Below are positions 42,830 to 52,094 of a DNA stretch of 64,000 nucleotides, piece after piece. A program made the translations under genes and the position numbers. This DNA comes from Streptomyces atratus. Lineage in GTDB: Bacteria > Actinomycetota > Actinomycetes > Streptomycetales > Streptomycetaceae. How positions within the stretch are numbered: the first letter of the stretch is position 1; each line of letters begins with the position of its first letter. Under the pieces are notes generated by a model. That model was not told where the DNA came from. It saw only the letters and a list, made by a program, of their open reading frames with translations, and made no database searches. The stretch spans positions 1 through 64,000 of the forward strand of contig NZ_BMRN01000025.1 of the NCBI RefSeq assembly GCF_014648655.1. Direction: 5' to 3'.

Positions 42830-45352
42830 ATGGGGGGCGTGACCCTTATCGATCAGCTGCCCCCGACCGACGACCCCGACGCCCTCTTCGAGGCTTTCTC
42901 GTCATGGACCGAGACGCAGGGCATCACCCTCTATCCCGCTCAGGAGGAGGCGCTGATCGAGGTGGTCTCCGGCGCGAATGTGATCCTTTCCACCCCGACC
43001 GGCTCCGGAAAGAGCCTGGTCGCGGCGGCTGCGCACTTCACCGCCCTGGCCCAGGACAAGGTCACCTTCTACACCGCACCGATCAAGGCGCTGGTCTCGG
43101 AGAAGTTCTTCGACCTGTGCAAGCTGTTCGGTACGGAGAACGTCGGGATGCTCACCGGCGACGCCTCCGTCAACGCCGACGCCCCGGTGATCTGCTGCAC
43201 GGCCGAGGTCCTGGCCTCCATCGCGCTGCGCGACGGGAAGTACGCCGACATCGGCCAGGTCGTGATGGACGAGTTCCACTTCTACGCCGAGCCGGACCGC
43301 GGCTGGGCCTGGCAGATCCCGCTCCTGGAGCTGCCGCAGGCACAGTTCGTCCTGATGTCGGCCACGCTCGGTGACGTCAGGATGTTCGAGGAGGACCTGA
43401 CCCGCCGCACCGGCCGCCCCACTTCCGTGGTGCGCTCCGCGACCCGGCCGGTGCCGCTCAGTTACGAGTACCGGCTGACCCCGATCACCGAGACCCTCAC
43501 CGAACTCCTGGAGACCAGGCAGTCGCCCGTCTACATCGTGCACTTCACCCAGGCCGCGGCCGTCGAGCGGGCGCAGTCGCTGATGAGCATCAATATGTGC
43601 ACCAAGGAGGAGAAGGAGAAGATCGCCGATCTTATCGGCAACTTCCGCTTCACCACCAAGTTCGGCCAGAACCTCTCCCGCTATGTGCGCCACGGCATCG
43701 GGGTGCACCACGCGGGCATGCTCCCGAAGTACCGGCGCCTGGTGGAGAAGCTCGCCCAGGCCGGCCTGCTGAAGGTGATCTGCGGTACCGACACCCTCGG
43801 CGTCGGCGTCAACGTACCCATTCGCACAGTGCTGTTCACGGCGCTCACCAAGTACGACGGCACCCGCGTCCGTACGCTGCGCGCACGTGAGTTCCACCAG
43901 ATCGCGGGCCGCGCGGGCCGGGCCGGATTCGATACGGCGGGCTTCGTCGTGGCGCAGGCGCCCGAGCACGTCATCGAGAACGAGAAGGCCGTCAAGAAGG
44001 CGGGCGACGACCCGAAGAAGAAGCGCAAGGTGGTCCGTAAGAAGGCCCCCGAGGGCTTTGTCGCCTGGTCGGAGACCACCTTCGACAAACTGATCCAGTC
44101 CGATCCGGAGCCGCTGACCTCCCGCTTCCGGGTCACGCACACGATGCTCCTGTCCGTGATCGCGCGCCCCGGCAACGCCTTCGAGGCGATGCGGCATCTG
44201 CTGGAGGACAACCACGAGCCGCGCAGGGCGCAGCTGCGTCACATCCGCCGGGCCATCGCGATCTACCGCTCGCTGCTGGACGGCGGTGTCGTGGAGCAGC
44301 TCGACAAGCCGGACGCGGAGGGCCGGATCGTCCGGCTCACCGTCGATCTCCAGCAGGACTTCGCGCTCAACCAGCCGCTGTCCACCTTCGCGTTGGCCTC
44401 GTTCGACCTGCTGGACCCCGACTCCCCCTCGTACGCGCTGGACATGGTCTCCGTCGTCGAGTCGACGCTCGACGACCCGCGGCAGATCCTCGCCGCCCAG
44501 CAGAACAAGGCGCGCGGCGAAGCGGTCGGGCAGATGAAGGCGGACGGAGTCGAGTACGAGGAGCGCATGGAGCTGCTCCAGGACGTCACGTACCCGAAGC
44601 CGCTGAGCGAGCTGCTGTGGCATGCCTACGACGTGTACCGCAAGAGCCACCCGTGGGTGGGAGACCACCCCGTGTCGCCGAAGTCCGTGATCCGTGACAT
44701 GTACGAACGCGCCATGACGTTCACGGAGTTCACCTCCAACTACGAGCTGGCCCGCACCGAGGGCATCGTGCTGCGCTATCTCGCGAGCGCGTACAAGGCT
44801 CTTGAGCACACCATCCCGGACGACATCAAGTCCGAGGACCTTCAGGACCTGATCGCCTGGCTCGGCGAGATGGTCCGTCAGGTGGACTCCAGCCTCCTCG
44901 ACGAGTGGGAGCAGCTCGCCAACCCGGAGGTGGAGACCGCCGAGGAGGCGCAGGAGCGGGCCGACGAGGTGAAGCCGGTCACGGCCAACGCCCGCGCCTT
45001 CCGGGTGCTGGTGCGCAACGCGATGTTCCGCCGGGTGGAGCTGGCCGCGCTGGACAAGGTCGCCGCGCTCGGCGAGCTGGACGCAGACGCGGGCTGGGAC
45101 GAGGACGCGTGGGGCGAGGCGATGGACGCCTACTGGGACGAGTACGAGGATCTGGGCACCGGTCCGGACGCCCGCGGGCCGAAGCTGCTGAAGATCGACG
45201 AGGACGCCGCGCACGGCCTGTGGCGGGTCCGGCAGACCTTCGCCGACCCGAACGGCGACCACGACTGGGGCATCAGCGCCGAAATCGATCTGGCGGCCTC
45301 CGACGAAGAGGGCCGGGCGGTCGTCAGGGTCACCTCGGTCGGCCAGCTGTGA
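42830..45352 (+). CDS. Ski2-like DExH helicase with DUF3516
   Basis: The 840-residue protein is a superfamily 2 helicase: TPTGSGKSLVAAAA (motif I), APIKALVSEK (Ia), MDEFHFY (DExH, motif II), LMSATLG (III), HHAGMLPKYR and GTDTLGVGVNVPIRTVLFTA (V), HQIAGRAGRAG (VI). A basic KKKRKVVRKKAP loop follows. The C-terminal half is the DUF3516 domain that defines this actinobacterial group. It probably remodels RNA in the cytoplasm; the exact target is unknown. ATG 42830 or GTG 42839 could start it. TesB follows 55 bases later. Confidence 0.9.
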   Translation: MGGVTLIDQLPPTDDPDALFEAFSSWTETQGITLYPAQEEALIEVVSGANVILSTPTGSGKSLVAAAAHFTALAQDKVTFYTAPIKALVSEKFFDLCKLFGTENVGMLTGDASVNADAPVICCTAEVLASIALRDGKYADIGQVVMDEFHFYAEPDRGWAWQIPLLELPQAQFVLMSATLGDVRMFEEDLTRRTGRPTSVVRSATRPVPLSYEYRLTPITETLTELLETRQSPVYIVHFTQAAAVERAQSLMSINMCTKEEKEKIADLIGNFRFTTKFGQNLSRYVRHGIGVHHAGMLPKYRRLVEKLAQAGLLKVICGTDTLGVGVNVPIRTVLFTALTKYDGTRVRTLRAREFHQIAGRAGRAGFDTAGFVVAQAPEHVIENEKAVKKAGDDPKKKRKVVRKKAPEGFVAWSETTFDKLIQSDPEPLTSRFRVTHTMLLSVIARPGNAFEAMRHLLEDNHEPRRAQLRHIRRAIAIYRSLLDGGVVEQLDKPDAEGRIVRLTVDLQQDFALNQPLSTFALASFDLLDPDSPSYALDMVSVVESTLDDPRQILAAQQNKARGEAVGQMKADGVEYEERMELLQDVTYPKPLSELLWHAYDVYRKSHPWVGDHPVSPKSVIRDMYERAMTFTEFTSNYELARTEGIVLRYLASAYKALEHTIPDDIKSEDLQDLIAWLGEMVRQVDSSLLDEWEQLANPEVETAEEAQERADEVKPVTANARAFRVLVRNAMFRRVELAALDKVAALGELDADAGWDEDAWGEAMDAYWDEYEDLGTGPDARGPKLLKIDEDAAHGLWRVRQTFADPNGDHDWGISAEIDLAASDEEGRAVVRVTSVGQL

Positions 45353-45407
45353 CCGCGCCCGCCGTGCCTACGGCATCCCTGCGAGCGAGCGAGTGGAGAC
45401 GAACCGC

Positions 45408-46280
45408 ATGACGAACCCCGCCGAGCGCCTGGTCGACCTCCTCGACCTGGAGCGGATCGAGGTCAACATCTTCCGCGGGCGCAGCCCCGAGGAGTCCCTT
45501 CAGCGGGTCTTCGGCGGGCAGGTCGCCGGGCAGGCCCTCGTGGCGGCCGGCCGTACCACCGACGGGGACCGGCCTGTCCACTCGCTGCATGCCTACTTCC
45601 TGCGTCCGGGGCGTCCGGGTGTGCCGATCGTCTACGACGTCGAGCGCGTCCGGGACGGCCGGTCGTTCACCACCCGCCGGGTCACGGCCGTCCAGCAGGG
45701 CCGGACGATCTTCAATCTGACGGCGTCCTTCCACCGGCCGGAGGAGGCGGGCTTCGAGCACCAGCTGCCGCCCGCCCGCGAGGTCCCCGACCCCGAGGGG
45801 CTGCCGACCGTCACCGAGGAGGTGCGTGAGCACCTCGGGGCACTTCCGGAGGCGCTCGAGCGCATGGCCCGGCGAACGCCCTTCGACATCCGGTACGTCG
45901 ACCGGCTGCGCTGGACGCAGGAGGAGACCAAGGGCGCGGACCCGCGCAGCGCGGTCTGGATGCGTGCGGTCGGCCCGCTGGGCGACGATCCGCTGGTGCA
46001 CACCTGCGCGCTGACGTATGCCAGTGACATGACGCTGCTCGACGCGGTCCGTATCCCGGTGGAGCCGCTCTGGGGACCGCGCGGTTTCGACATGGCGTCG
46101 TTGGACCACGCGATGTGGTTCCACCGGCCGTTCCGGGCGGACGAGTGGTTCCTCTACGACCAGGAGTCGCCGATCGCAACAGGTGGACGAGGGCTGGCGC
46201 GCGGCCGGATCTACGACCGCGGAGGCAATCTGCTCGTGTCCGTCGTGCAGGAGGGGCTGTTCCGCAGTCTGGGCGATTAG
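45408..46280 (+). CDS. tesB: Acyl-CoA thioesterase II
   Basis: The 290-residue double-hotdog enzyme hydrolyses acyl-CoA to free acid and CoA. Family blocks are VFGGQVAGQALVAAGRTT, LHAYFLRPGRPGVPIVYDVE, RDGRSFTTRRVTAVQQG, the acid-bearing ALTYASDMTLL and, at the end, LDHAMWFHRPFRADEWFLYD then GRGLARGRIYDRGG. ATG 45408 has GGAG 9 bases upstream; GTG 45393 is an in-frame alternative. Cytoplasmic. Confidence 0.92.
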   Translation: MTNPAERLVDLLDLERIEVNIFRGRSPEESLQRVFGGQVAGQALVAAGRTTDGDRPVHSLHAYFLRPGRPGVPIVYDVERVRDGRSFTTRRVTAVQQGRTIFNLTASFHRPEEAGFEHQLPPAREVPDPEGLPTVTEEVREHLGALPEALERMARRTPFDIRYVDRLRWTQEETKGADPRSAVWMRAVGPLGDDPLVHTCALTYASDMTLLDAVRIPVEPLWGPRGFDMASLDHAMWFHRPFRADEWFLYDQESPIATGGRGLARGRIYDRGGNLLVSVVQEGLFRSLGD

Positions 46281-46292
46281 CCCTGTCCGGGC

Positions 46293-46529
46293 TCAGATGC
46301 CGGGGAGCGGGTCCTGCTCGACCTCGTGGCGGCGGCTACGGATGTCCGGGGGCGCCGGGTGCAGTTTGGCGTCGCAGGCGGGGCCGAGGCCGGTGCGGCG
46401 TGACTCCGTGCCGGTGAGCGGGCGCCCGCACATGCGGCAGCGCACCACCCGTCGGCGGGCGGTCCGGTCGGCCGGACCGCCGGGCAACGGCTCGACGCCG
46501 GATTCGGGAAAGGGTTCAGCGGACTCCAC
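46293..46529 (-). CDS. Small Cys-motif protein (DUF6011-like)
   Basis: The 78-residue protein has the short zinc-finger-like pattern CRMCGRPLTGTESRRTGLGP followed by ACDAKLHP, as in DUF6011 proteins of Streptomyces. The N terminus is acidic and Pro-rich. It converges with tesB. Function is unknown; the small conserved core with three Cys suggests metal or nucleic-acid binding. Confidence 0.7.
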   Translation of the reverse strand: MESAEPFPESGVEPLPGGPADRTARRRVVRCRMCGRPLTGTESRRTGLGPACDAKLHPAPPDIRSRRHEVEQDPLPGI

Positions 46530-46598
46530 GAATCGATCTTCTCAAGACGCCCGTCTACTCTGCGACTTCCGAACGGCACACAACGGAGGAGTTCGCGG

Positions 46599-47306
46599 GT
46601 GAGCAGCGTGCTGACATTGGAGTCGGTCCCCCGACCGAAGAAGGACAAGCAGGCGAAACAGGACATCACCCCGGACGCAGTCGCACCTATCGGACATGTC
46701 GTCAAGTTCGCGGACGAGCCCGGCGGGGAGTCCCGGGTGGTCGCCCATGTGGAGCGCGAACTGCCGCAGGGCGGGATACCCGCGTACCTCGCGGCACGCA
46801 AGACGGGTGCGCGTTCCTTCGTCCTGTGGGCCGACCCCGATCGCCGGGCCCGGCTGGCGACCCTGGTCACCACATCCGCGGCCGACGGAGTCGCCACGTA
46901 CCAGGTGCTGGGCGCGCAGGGTGAGCTCATCGGCACGCTCGTCCGTGAGAAGGCCCTCTCCGGCAAGGGGCTGCGGACCCGCTGGACGGTCGCCCAACCC
47001 GGTTGCCCGGAAGCGGTCGGCCTCAAGGGCCGGGTTTTCTGGTGGTACGTGTGGTGGCTGCTGCTCCCCGTCCAGGTGGCCATCTGCGTGGGCAGCCTGC
47101 TGAGCGGCAACGGCGACGCGGCGCGCGGGCCGCGGCGGATCATCTGGCGGGCCGGCCAGGAGGTCCCGCTGGAGTTCCGGTCGGACGACGACGAGATCCA
47201 TGTCCTCGCGCCGTGGGTCGACTGGCGGCTCGCAGCCGCGCTGACGGCGCTGATCCGCACCTTCGACAGCTGGATGGGCACTCCCTGGGACGACAAGCGG
47301 CAGTGA
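46599..47306 (+). CDS. Conserved hypothetical protein
   Basis: The 235-residue protein starts at GTG 46599 behind GGAGGAG. It begins with a Lys-rich segment (PRPKKDKQAKQD) and has a globular middle with GARSFVLWADPDRR and KGLRTRWTVAQPG. One long hydrophobic stretch (VFWWYVWWLLLPVQVAICVG) could be a TM helix. I recognise no family motif beyond its likely conservation in Streptomyces. It is divergent from the small Cys protein by about 70 bases. Confidence 0.75.
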   Translation: MSSVLTLESVPRPKKDKQAKQDITPDAVAPIGHVVKFADEPGGESRVVAHVERELPQGGIPAYLAARKTGARSFVLWADPDRRARLATLVTTSAADGVATYQVLGAQGELIGTLVREKALSGKGLRTRWTVAQPGCPEAVGLKGRVFWWYVWWLLLPVQVAICVGSLLSGNGDAARGPRRIIWRAGQEVPLEFRSDDDEIHVLAPWVDWRLAAALTALIRTFDSWMGTPWDDKRQ

Positions 47307-47337
47307 GCCGCAGCGGCGGGTGGCGCGCCCGGACCGG

Positions 47338-47634
47338 TCAGGAGGCGAGGATTCTGGCCTTCTGGGCCGCGAACTCGCTGTCGCTCAGCACTCCTTGGCT
47401 CTTGAGGTCACCGAGGTCCTTGAGCTGAGCGATCTTGTTGCTCATCTCGTCCTCCGGCGCAAGAGACGTGGCAGCGGGCGGCGAAGGCGCCGCGGGGGCG
47501 GGCTGGGCCTGTGCCTGCGCGGCGTCCTGCCGCGCCCAGCGGCCCGCCTGTCGCCGGGAGACCCGGTTGGAGACCGAGGTGGCGGTTCCGGCGATCACCG
47601 CTGTACGGGCGACGCCGCGAAGAAGGCCTGGCAT
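47338..47634 (-). CDS. SHOCT-domain small protein
   Basis: The 98-residue protein has a basic N terminus (MPGLLRGVARTAV), an Ala/Pro/Gln linker and a C-terminal SHOCT motif: IAQLKDLGDLKSQGVLSDSE then FAAQKARIL. ATG 47634 has AAAGGAGATG upstream. SHOCT domains often tie small proteins to membranes or oligomers. It follows the DUF6325-type gene by about 115 bases in the same direction and is commonly paired with it. Confidence 0.85.
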   Translation of the reverse strand: MPGLLRGVARTAVIAGTATSVSNRVSRRQAGRWARQDAAQAQAQPAPAAPSPPAATSLAPEDEMSNKIAQLKDLGDLKSQGVLSDSEFAAQKARILAS

Positions 47635-47749
47635 GGTGCATCTCCTTTGTCTGGCTCTGCGGGGCCGGCCGGCCCGACCGAGACCCTGCGGGACGGTCGG
47701 CCCGACCGGGGGTCCGCGGGAATCGTGGCCCGACGGGACCGGGAGCGGC

Positions 47750-48196
47750 TCAGACCGTGGACTCGGCCGCGTCGAGCGAGGCCAGGACCTCCTGGATCGG
47801 GATACGCCCGTTGGCGACGAGCCGGCCTCCGGAGCGGCGCAGCGCGGCCGCGAGCGGTCCCGCCCACACGTTCTCGTAGATGAGGATCCCGGCAGCGCTG
47901 CCGGGTTCGAGGACCGTGCTCGCCTCGTCGATGTCGTCCTGGCCGAGCAGGCCCGAGGACGCCCCTTCGAACACGGCGAGGTCATCGCCGCCGTCCCCGG
48001 TCACCTCGGAGAGTTCCAGGCCCTCGACCGTTCCGTCCTGGTTCTTCCTGACGAAGATCAGATCCATGATCCGGATGATGCCCCGGTCGACCAGGTCGAC
48101 CAGCAGAGGCAGTCCTTCTCCCGTCATCCGGCTTCCCACCGGGAACTCGATCACCAGGTAGTCGATCGGTCCCGTCTCGTCGCTCTCGCCGCTCAC
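47750..48196 (-). CDS. DUF6325/DUF1269-like protein
   Basis: The 148-residue protein has the pattern DYLVIEFPVGSRMTGEGLPL, LVDRGIIRIMDLIFVRKNQD and a late GILIYENVWAGPLAAALR, SGGRLVANGRIP. It is acidic and soluble. Family members occur with SHOCT proteins in Streptomyces, as here. Function is unknown. Confidence 0.82.
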   Translation of the reverse strand: MSGESDETGPIDYLVIEFPVGSRMTGEGLPLLVDLVDRGIIRIMDLIFVRKNQDGTVEGLELSEVTGDGGDDLAVFEGASSGLLGQDDIDEASTVLEPGSAAGILIYENVWAGPLAAALRRSGGRLVANGRIPIQEVLASLDAAESTV

Positions 48197-48454
48197 GCCA
48201 GCTCCTCAGAATCTCGACTGCCCCGGTTCCGCCGGAGACCACGGCTCTGGCCATTGCAACAGCGGGTGGACCGCAGCGCATCTCGGGCATGGACGTGGGT
48301 GACCTGGGCCCCGTTGGGCCATTGGACGGACAGCGGCTCGCTCCCATGGCCGAGTGGTGCGAGCCGTATCCCTCCCGTCCGCCGCCGCCACGGATGGTTG
48401 TCGCGCGCGGACGGCCTGCGGGGCGGGCCCGGATTCCTGCGGGGAGGCACAGAC

Positions 48455-50224
48455 GTGACAGCCGACCAGGTGCTGGTGGGCGTGGGACTCATCGTGGTGC
48501 TGGCGGTCGGCTCCCAACTGCTGGCGAGCCGGTTGCGTGTGCCCGCACTGCTGATCCTGCTCCCGGTCGGCTTCATCACCGGGGCACTGACGGACAACGT
48601 CAATCCCGAGAAGCTGCTGGGCGTCGCCTTCTCGCCACTGGTCTCCCTGGCGGTGGCGGTGATCCTCTACGACGCCGGACTCGGCCTGGACATCAAGAGG
48701 CTCCAGGGCCATACGCGGCGCATCGTGGTCCGGCTGATCTGGCTCGGGGCGCTCCTCACCTGGGTGTCCGCCGCCCTGTTCGCCGTGCCGGTGCTGAACA
48801 TGTCCAAAGGCGCGGCCGTGATGCTGGGCGCGATCCTCGTCGTGTCCGGACCGACGGTCGTCGGGCCGCTGCTCAACTTCGTACGGCCGACCGAGCGACT
48901 GCAACGCGTCCTCATCTGGGAGGGCTCCCTGATCGACCCGGTCGGCGGCCTCCTGGCGGCGCTCGTCTTCCATGGCATCGTCGCGGGTGAGCGCCAAGGC
49001 ATCGGAAGCCGGCTGGCAGAGTTCTCGGCCGGCACCGCGGTGGGTGTGGTGGGCGGCGTGGTCGGGGCATGTGTGCTGTGGCTGCTGCTCCGTCATGTGC
49101 GGCTGAGCGAGGAATTGACCACCTCGGTGCAGCTCGCCGCCGTGATCGGCATCGCGGCTGCCTGTGACGCGCTCCGAGACGACACGGGACTCATCTCCGC
49201 GGTCGTCATGGGGATGGCCATGGCCAACCTGCCGGACCTGGACATTCCAGCGCGCCGGCCGTTCCTCGACACCCTGGTCTCGCTGATCATCGGTCTGCTG
49301 TTCATCTCCATCTCGGCCACGGTCACCCCGGCCTCCCTCCGACATGTGGTGCTGCCGGCACTCGCCCTGGTCGCCCTCCTGGTGTTGCTGATCAGACCGC
49401 TCGTGGCGCTCGTGGCGACCGCCGGCACCGATGTCCGCGGCGGGGAACGGTGGTTCATCGGGTGGATGGCTCCGCGTGGCATCGTCGCCGCGGCGACCGC
49501 CTCCACGTTCTCGGCCACTCTGGTGACACAGGGCATCGACGGCGCCGAGCGGATTCTGCCCGCCACTTTCCTGGTGATCGTCGCCACCGTCATGCTGTAC
49601 GGCCTGACGGCGTTTCCCGTCGCCCGGCGGCTCGGGGTGCTGCGCCCCGCACGGTCCCGGCCGCTTCTGGTGGGCGGTGCGCCCTGGGCGGTCGACCTGG
49701 GGCGCGCCCTGAGTTCGGCTGGTCTGGACGTGCTGATGTGGGCGGGTGCCGGCCGCCAGCGGACGCGGATCGAGGCGGCCGGGCTGCCCCTGGCACCGGG
49801 CGAGCTGCTGGCGGCGGCCACCGGTGCCGGGGCGGAGCTGGAGGGAATCACCGGCGTGCTGCTGCTCACCGAGGACGACGACTTCAACGCACTCGCCTCC
49901 ATGACCCTGCGGGAGAGCGTCGAAGGTCCGGTCCACCGCCTCGGGCCGCCCGCCGACAGCCAGGGCGTGATGGCGCCGTACACCGGGGGCGAGGCCCTCT
50001 TCGGTGCGGGGCTGACCGGTCCGGAGCTGGCCCGGCGGTACGAGGCCGGGGCCCGGGTGGTGGCCCACCGGGTCGACGGAGCCGTCCCGGCCGGGTACGA
50101 CGTGCTGTTCGTCGTCCGCCCGGACGGGCGGCTCGCCCCGGTCACGAACACCCGCATCCCGACTGCGCATCCGGGAGACGTCGCCGTCCTGCTGAGTCCC
50201 CCGTCCAGGCAGCTGTCGGCCTGA
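48455..50224 (+). CDS. Cation/proton antiporter with C-terminal cytosolic domain
   Basis: The 589-residue protein has about 12 TM helices (residues 1-400) of the CPA family, including LVSLAVAVILYDAGLGLDIK, ILVVSGPTVVGPLL, LIWEGSLIDPVGGLLAALVF and GWMAPRGIVAAATASTFS. The SGPTVVGP and EGSLIDP segments hold the conserved half-helix and Asp region. The last about 150 residues are a TrkA-N/RCK-like cytosolic domain that may bind a nucleotide and gate transport. GTG 48455 has GGGGAGG 7 bases upstream. Confidence 0.88.
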   Translation: MTADQVLVGVGLIVVLAVGSQLLASRLRVPALLILLPVGFITGALTDNVNPEKLLGVAFSPLVSLAVAVILYDAGLGLDIKRLQGHTRRIVVRLIWLGALLTWVSAALFAVPVLNMSKGAAVMLGAILVVSGPTVVGPLLNFVRPTERLQRVLIWEGSLIDPVGGLLAALVFHGIVAGERQGIGSRLAEFSAGTAVGVVGGVVGACVLWLLLRHVRLSEELTTSVQLAAVIGIAAACDALRDDTGLISAVVMGMAMANLPDLDIPARRPFLDTLVSLIIGLLFISISATVTPASLRHVVLPALALVALLVLLIRPLVALVATAGTDVRGGERWFIGWMAPRGIVAAATASTFSATLVTQGIDGAERILPATFLVIVATVMLYGLTAFPVARRLGVLRPARSRPLLVGGAPWAVDLGRALSSAGLDVLMWAGAGRQRTRIEAAGLPLAPGELLAAATGAGAELEGITGVLLLTEDDDFNALASMTLRESVEGPVHRLGPPADSQGVMAPYTGGEALFGAGLTGPELARRYEAGARVVAHRVDGAVPAGYDVLFVVRPDGRLAPVTNTRIPTAHPGDVAVLLSPPSRQLSA

Positions 50225-50457
50225 TGGCGGCCGTCTTCAGCGGCGCTCCCGGTCGCGCGCCTCGTCGAGGGTTCGTCCCGGTGCAATCCACCATCCGTCC
50301 GGCGTCCGGTGATCGCCCGATGTGGCCTCGCCGACGCGGCACCCCGGGCTCCCGATGTCAGTGTGATGCGCGAACCGTCCAGATGATGCCGGAACCGGGC
50401 CGACCCGCGATGATCGGACGGAGGACGCACGGTGCAGAGCAGTCAGGAGGGTCTCGG

Positions 50458-51882
50458 ATGCCCCAGGACACCACCTCGATCCTCCGTACCGCACCGCACG
50501 CGACACCAGAACAGCGAGCGGCTAGTGGCAAGGCGGCCCGGCGTGGCACGCCACGCTCCAGCCATGCCGAGTTCGAGCCGCCGGCGGACCGGCCGGACCC
50601 CCTGGGCATCCTTGAGGCACAATCCGCGACCAGAGTGCCCGAATTCGTCCCGATCCGCTACGGACGGATGACCGAGTCACCGTTCCGCTTCTACCGGGGC
50701 GCCGCCGCGATCATGGCCTCCGACCTGGCCACCACCCGGGACTCCGGGATCAGGGCCCAACTGTGCGGGGACGCCCACCTGCTGAACTTCGGGCTGCTGG
50801 CCTCGCCCGAGCGGAACCTGCTGTTCGACATCAACGACTTCGACGAGACGCTGCCCGGCCCCTGGGAGTGGGACGTCAAACGGCTGGCGACCAGCTTCGT
50901 CGTCGCGGGACGGGCGAACGGTTTCACGGACAGGGAACGCGCGGACATCGTGCTGGCCACGGTGAGGTCGTACCGGGAGTCGATGGTCCGGTTCGCCGGT
51001 ATGCGCAACCTCGACGTCTGGTACGCGCGGATCGACATCGACGGCCTGCGGACCCTGACGTCCGGACAGCTGGCGAAGCGAGGCCGCAGGAACCTGGCCC
51101 GCACCGCGTCGAAGGCGCGCAGGCGGGACAGTCTGCAGGCCTTCGACAGACTCACCGAGACGGTGGACGGACGGCCGCGGATCGCCGCGGACCCGCCGCT
51201 GCTCGTACCGGTCGCCGATCTGCTCCCGGATGTGGAGCGCGAAGTGCTCCAGGAACTCTTCCGCGGGCTGATCGGGCGCTACGGCCGCAGCCTCCCGTCG
51301 GACCGTCGGACCCTGCTGGCGGACTTCCGGTTCGTGGACATGGCGCGCAAGGTGGTCGGCGTGGGCAGCGTCGGCACGCGTTGCTGGATCCTCCTCCTGC
51401 TCGGCAGGGACGGCGACGACCCGCTCCTCCTCCAGGCCAAAGAGGCCGGCACCTCGGTGCTCGCGCCGCACGCCGGCGCGAGCATCTACCGGCACCAGGG
51501 CGAGCGGGTGGTCGCCGGACAACGGCTGATGCAGGCAGCAAGCGACATCTTCCTCGGCCATGCGCGGGTCGACGGGATGGACGGCCGGCGCCGCGATTTC
51601 TACGTACGCCAGCTGCGCGACTGGAAGGGCAGAGCAGAGCCGGAGGACATGGTGCCGGCCGGCATGCGGGCGTTGGGCGAGGTCTGCGGCACCACACTGG
51701 CCCGCGCCCATGCGCGATCCGGCGACCGGATCGCGATCGCCGCCTACCTGGGGCGCGGCCATGCGTTCGACCGTGCGCTGACGTACTTCGCCGAGAAGTA
51801 CGCCGACCAGAACGAGCGGGACCACCGGGCGCTCGTCGACGCGATACGCGCGGGCCGGTTTCCCTCTGCCGGGAACGCCTGA
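50458..51882 (+). CDS. DUF2252 family protein
   Basis: The 474-residue protein matches DUF2252, a group with a kinase-like (phosphotransferase) fold. It has FYRGAAAIMASDLA, CGDAHLLNFGLLASPERNLL, FDINDFDETLPGPWEWDVKR, KVVGVGSVGTRCWILLLLGR and a terminal HAFDRALTYFAEKYADQNER. The GDAHLLNFG and INDFDE blocks mimic the HxD and DFD metal motifs of aminoglycoside-kinase-like folds. Substrate is unknown. ATG 50458 has CAGGAGG upstream. Confidence 0.88.
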   Translation: MPQDTTSILRTAPHATPEQRAASGKAARRGTPRSSHAEFEPPADRPDPLGILEAQSATRVPEFVPIRYGRMTESPFRFYRGAAAIMASDLATTRDSGIRAQLCGDAHLLNFGLLASPERNLLFDINDFDETLPGPWEWDVKRLATSFVVAGRANGFTDRERADIVLATVRSYRESMVRFAGMRNLDVWYARIDIDGLRTLTSGQLAKRGRRNLARTASKARRRDSLQAFDRLTETVDGRPRIAADPPLLVPVADLLPDVEREVLQELFRGLIGRYGRSLPSDRRTLLADFRFVDMARKVVGVGSVGTRCWILLLLGRDGDDPLLLQAKEAGTSVLAPHAGASIYRHQGERVVAGQRLMQAASDIFLGHARVDGMDGRRRDFYVRQLRDWKGRAEPEDMVPAGMRALGEVCGTTLARAHARSGDRIAIAAYLGRGHAFDRALTYFAEKYADQNERDHRALVDAIRAGRFPSAGNA

Positions 51883-52094
51883 GGCATCCGACGGCATCAC
51901 GCGTGCTCACATCGGAGGCCCGCCTTTGCCGTTGTGCCCCCGTGGGCGGTGGCCCAAGCGAATGGCCGTAGGGAAATCACCACCCGCACACAGCGGGGGC
52001 ACCGCGGCCACGTGACCGCATTGTGCTAACTCCTTGTGGAGGCTTGCGGAACAGCGTGTTCCAGATGGGTTCCGACGCTGAGGAGACAACGATC

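Noticed and set aside
42902..45262. Very long open frame antisense to the DUF3516 helicase
   Set aside because: It is Gly/Arg/Leu-rich with no motif and mirrors a clear helicase gene; long antisense frames are normal in high-GC DNA.
48206..50170. Long antisense frame opposite the antiporter
   Set aside because: Rich in His/Gln/Arg as expected from the reverse of hydrophobic codons; no domain; the plus-strand gene is clear.
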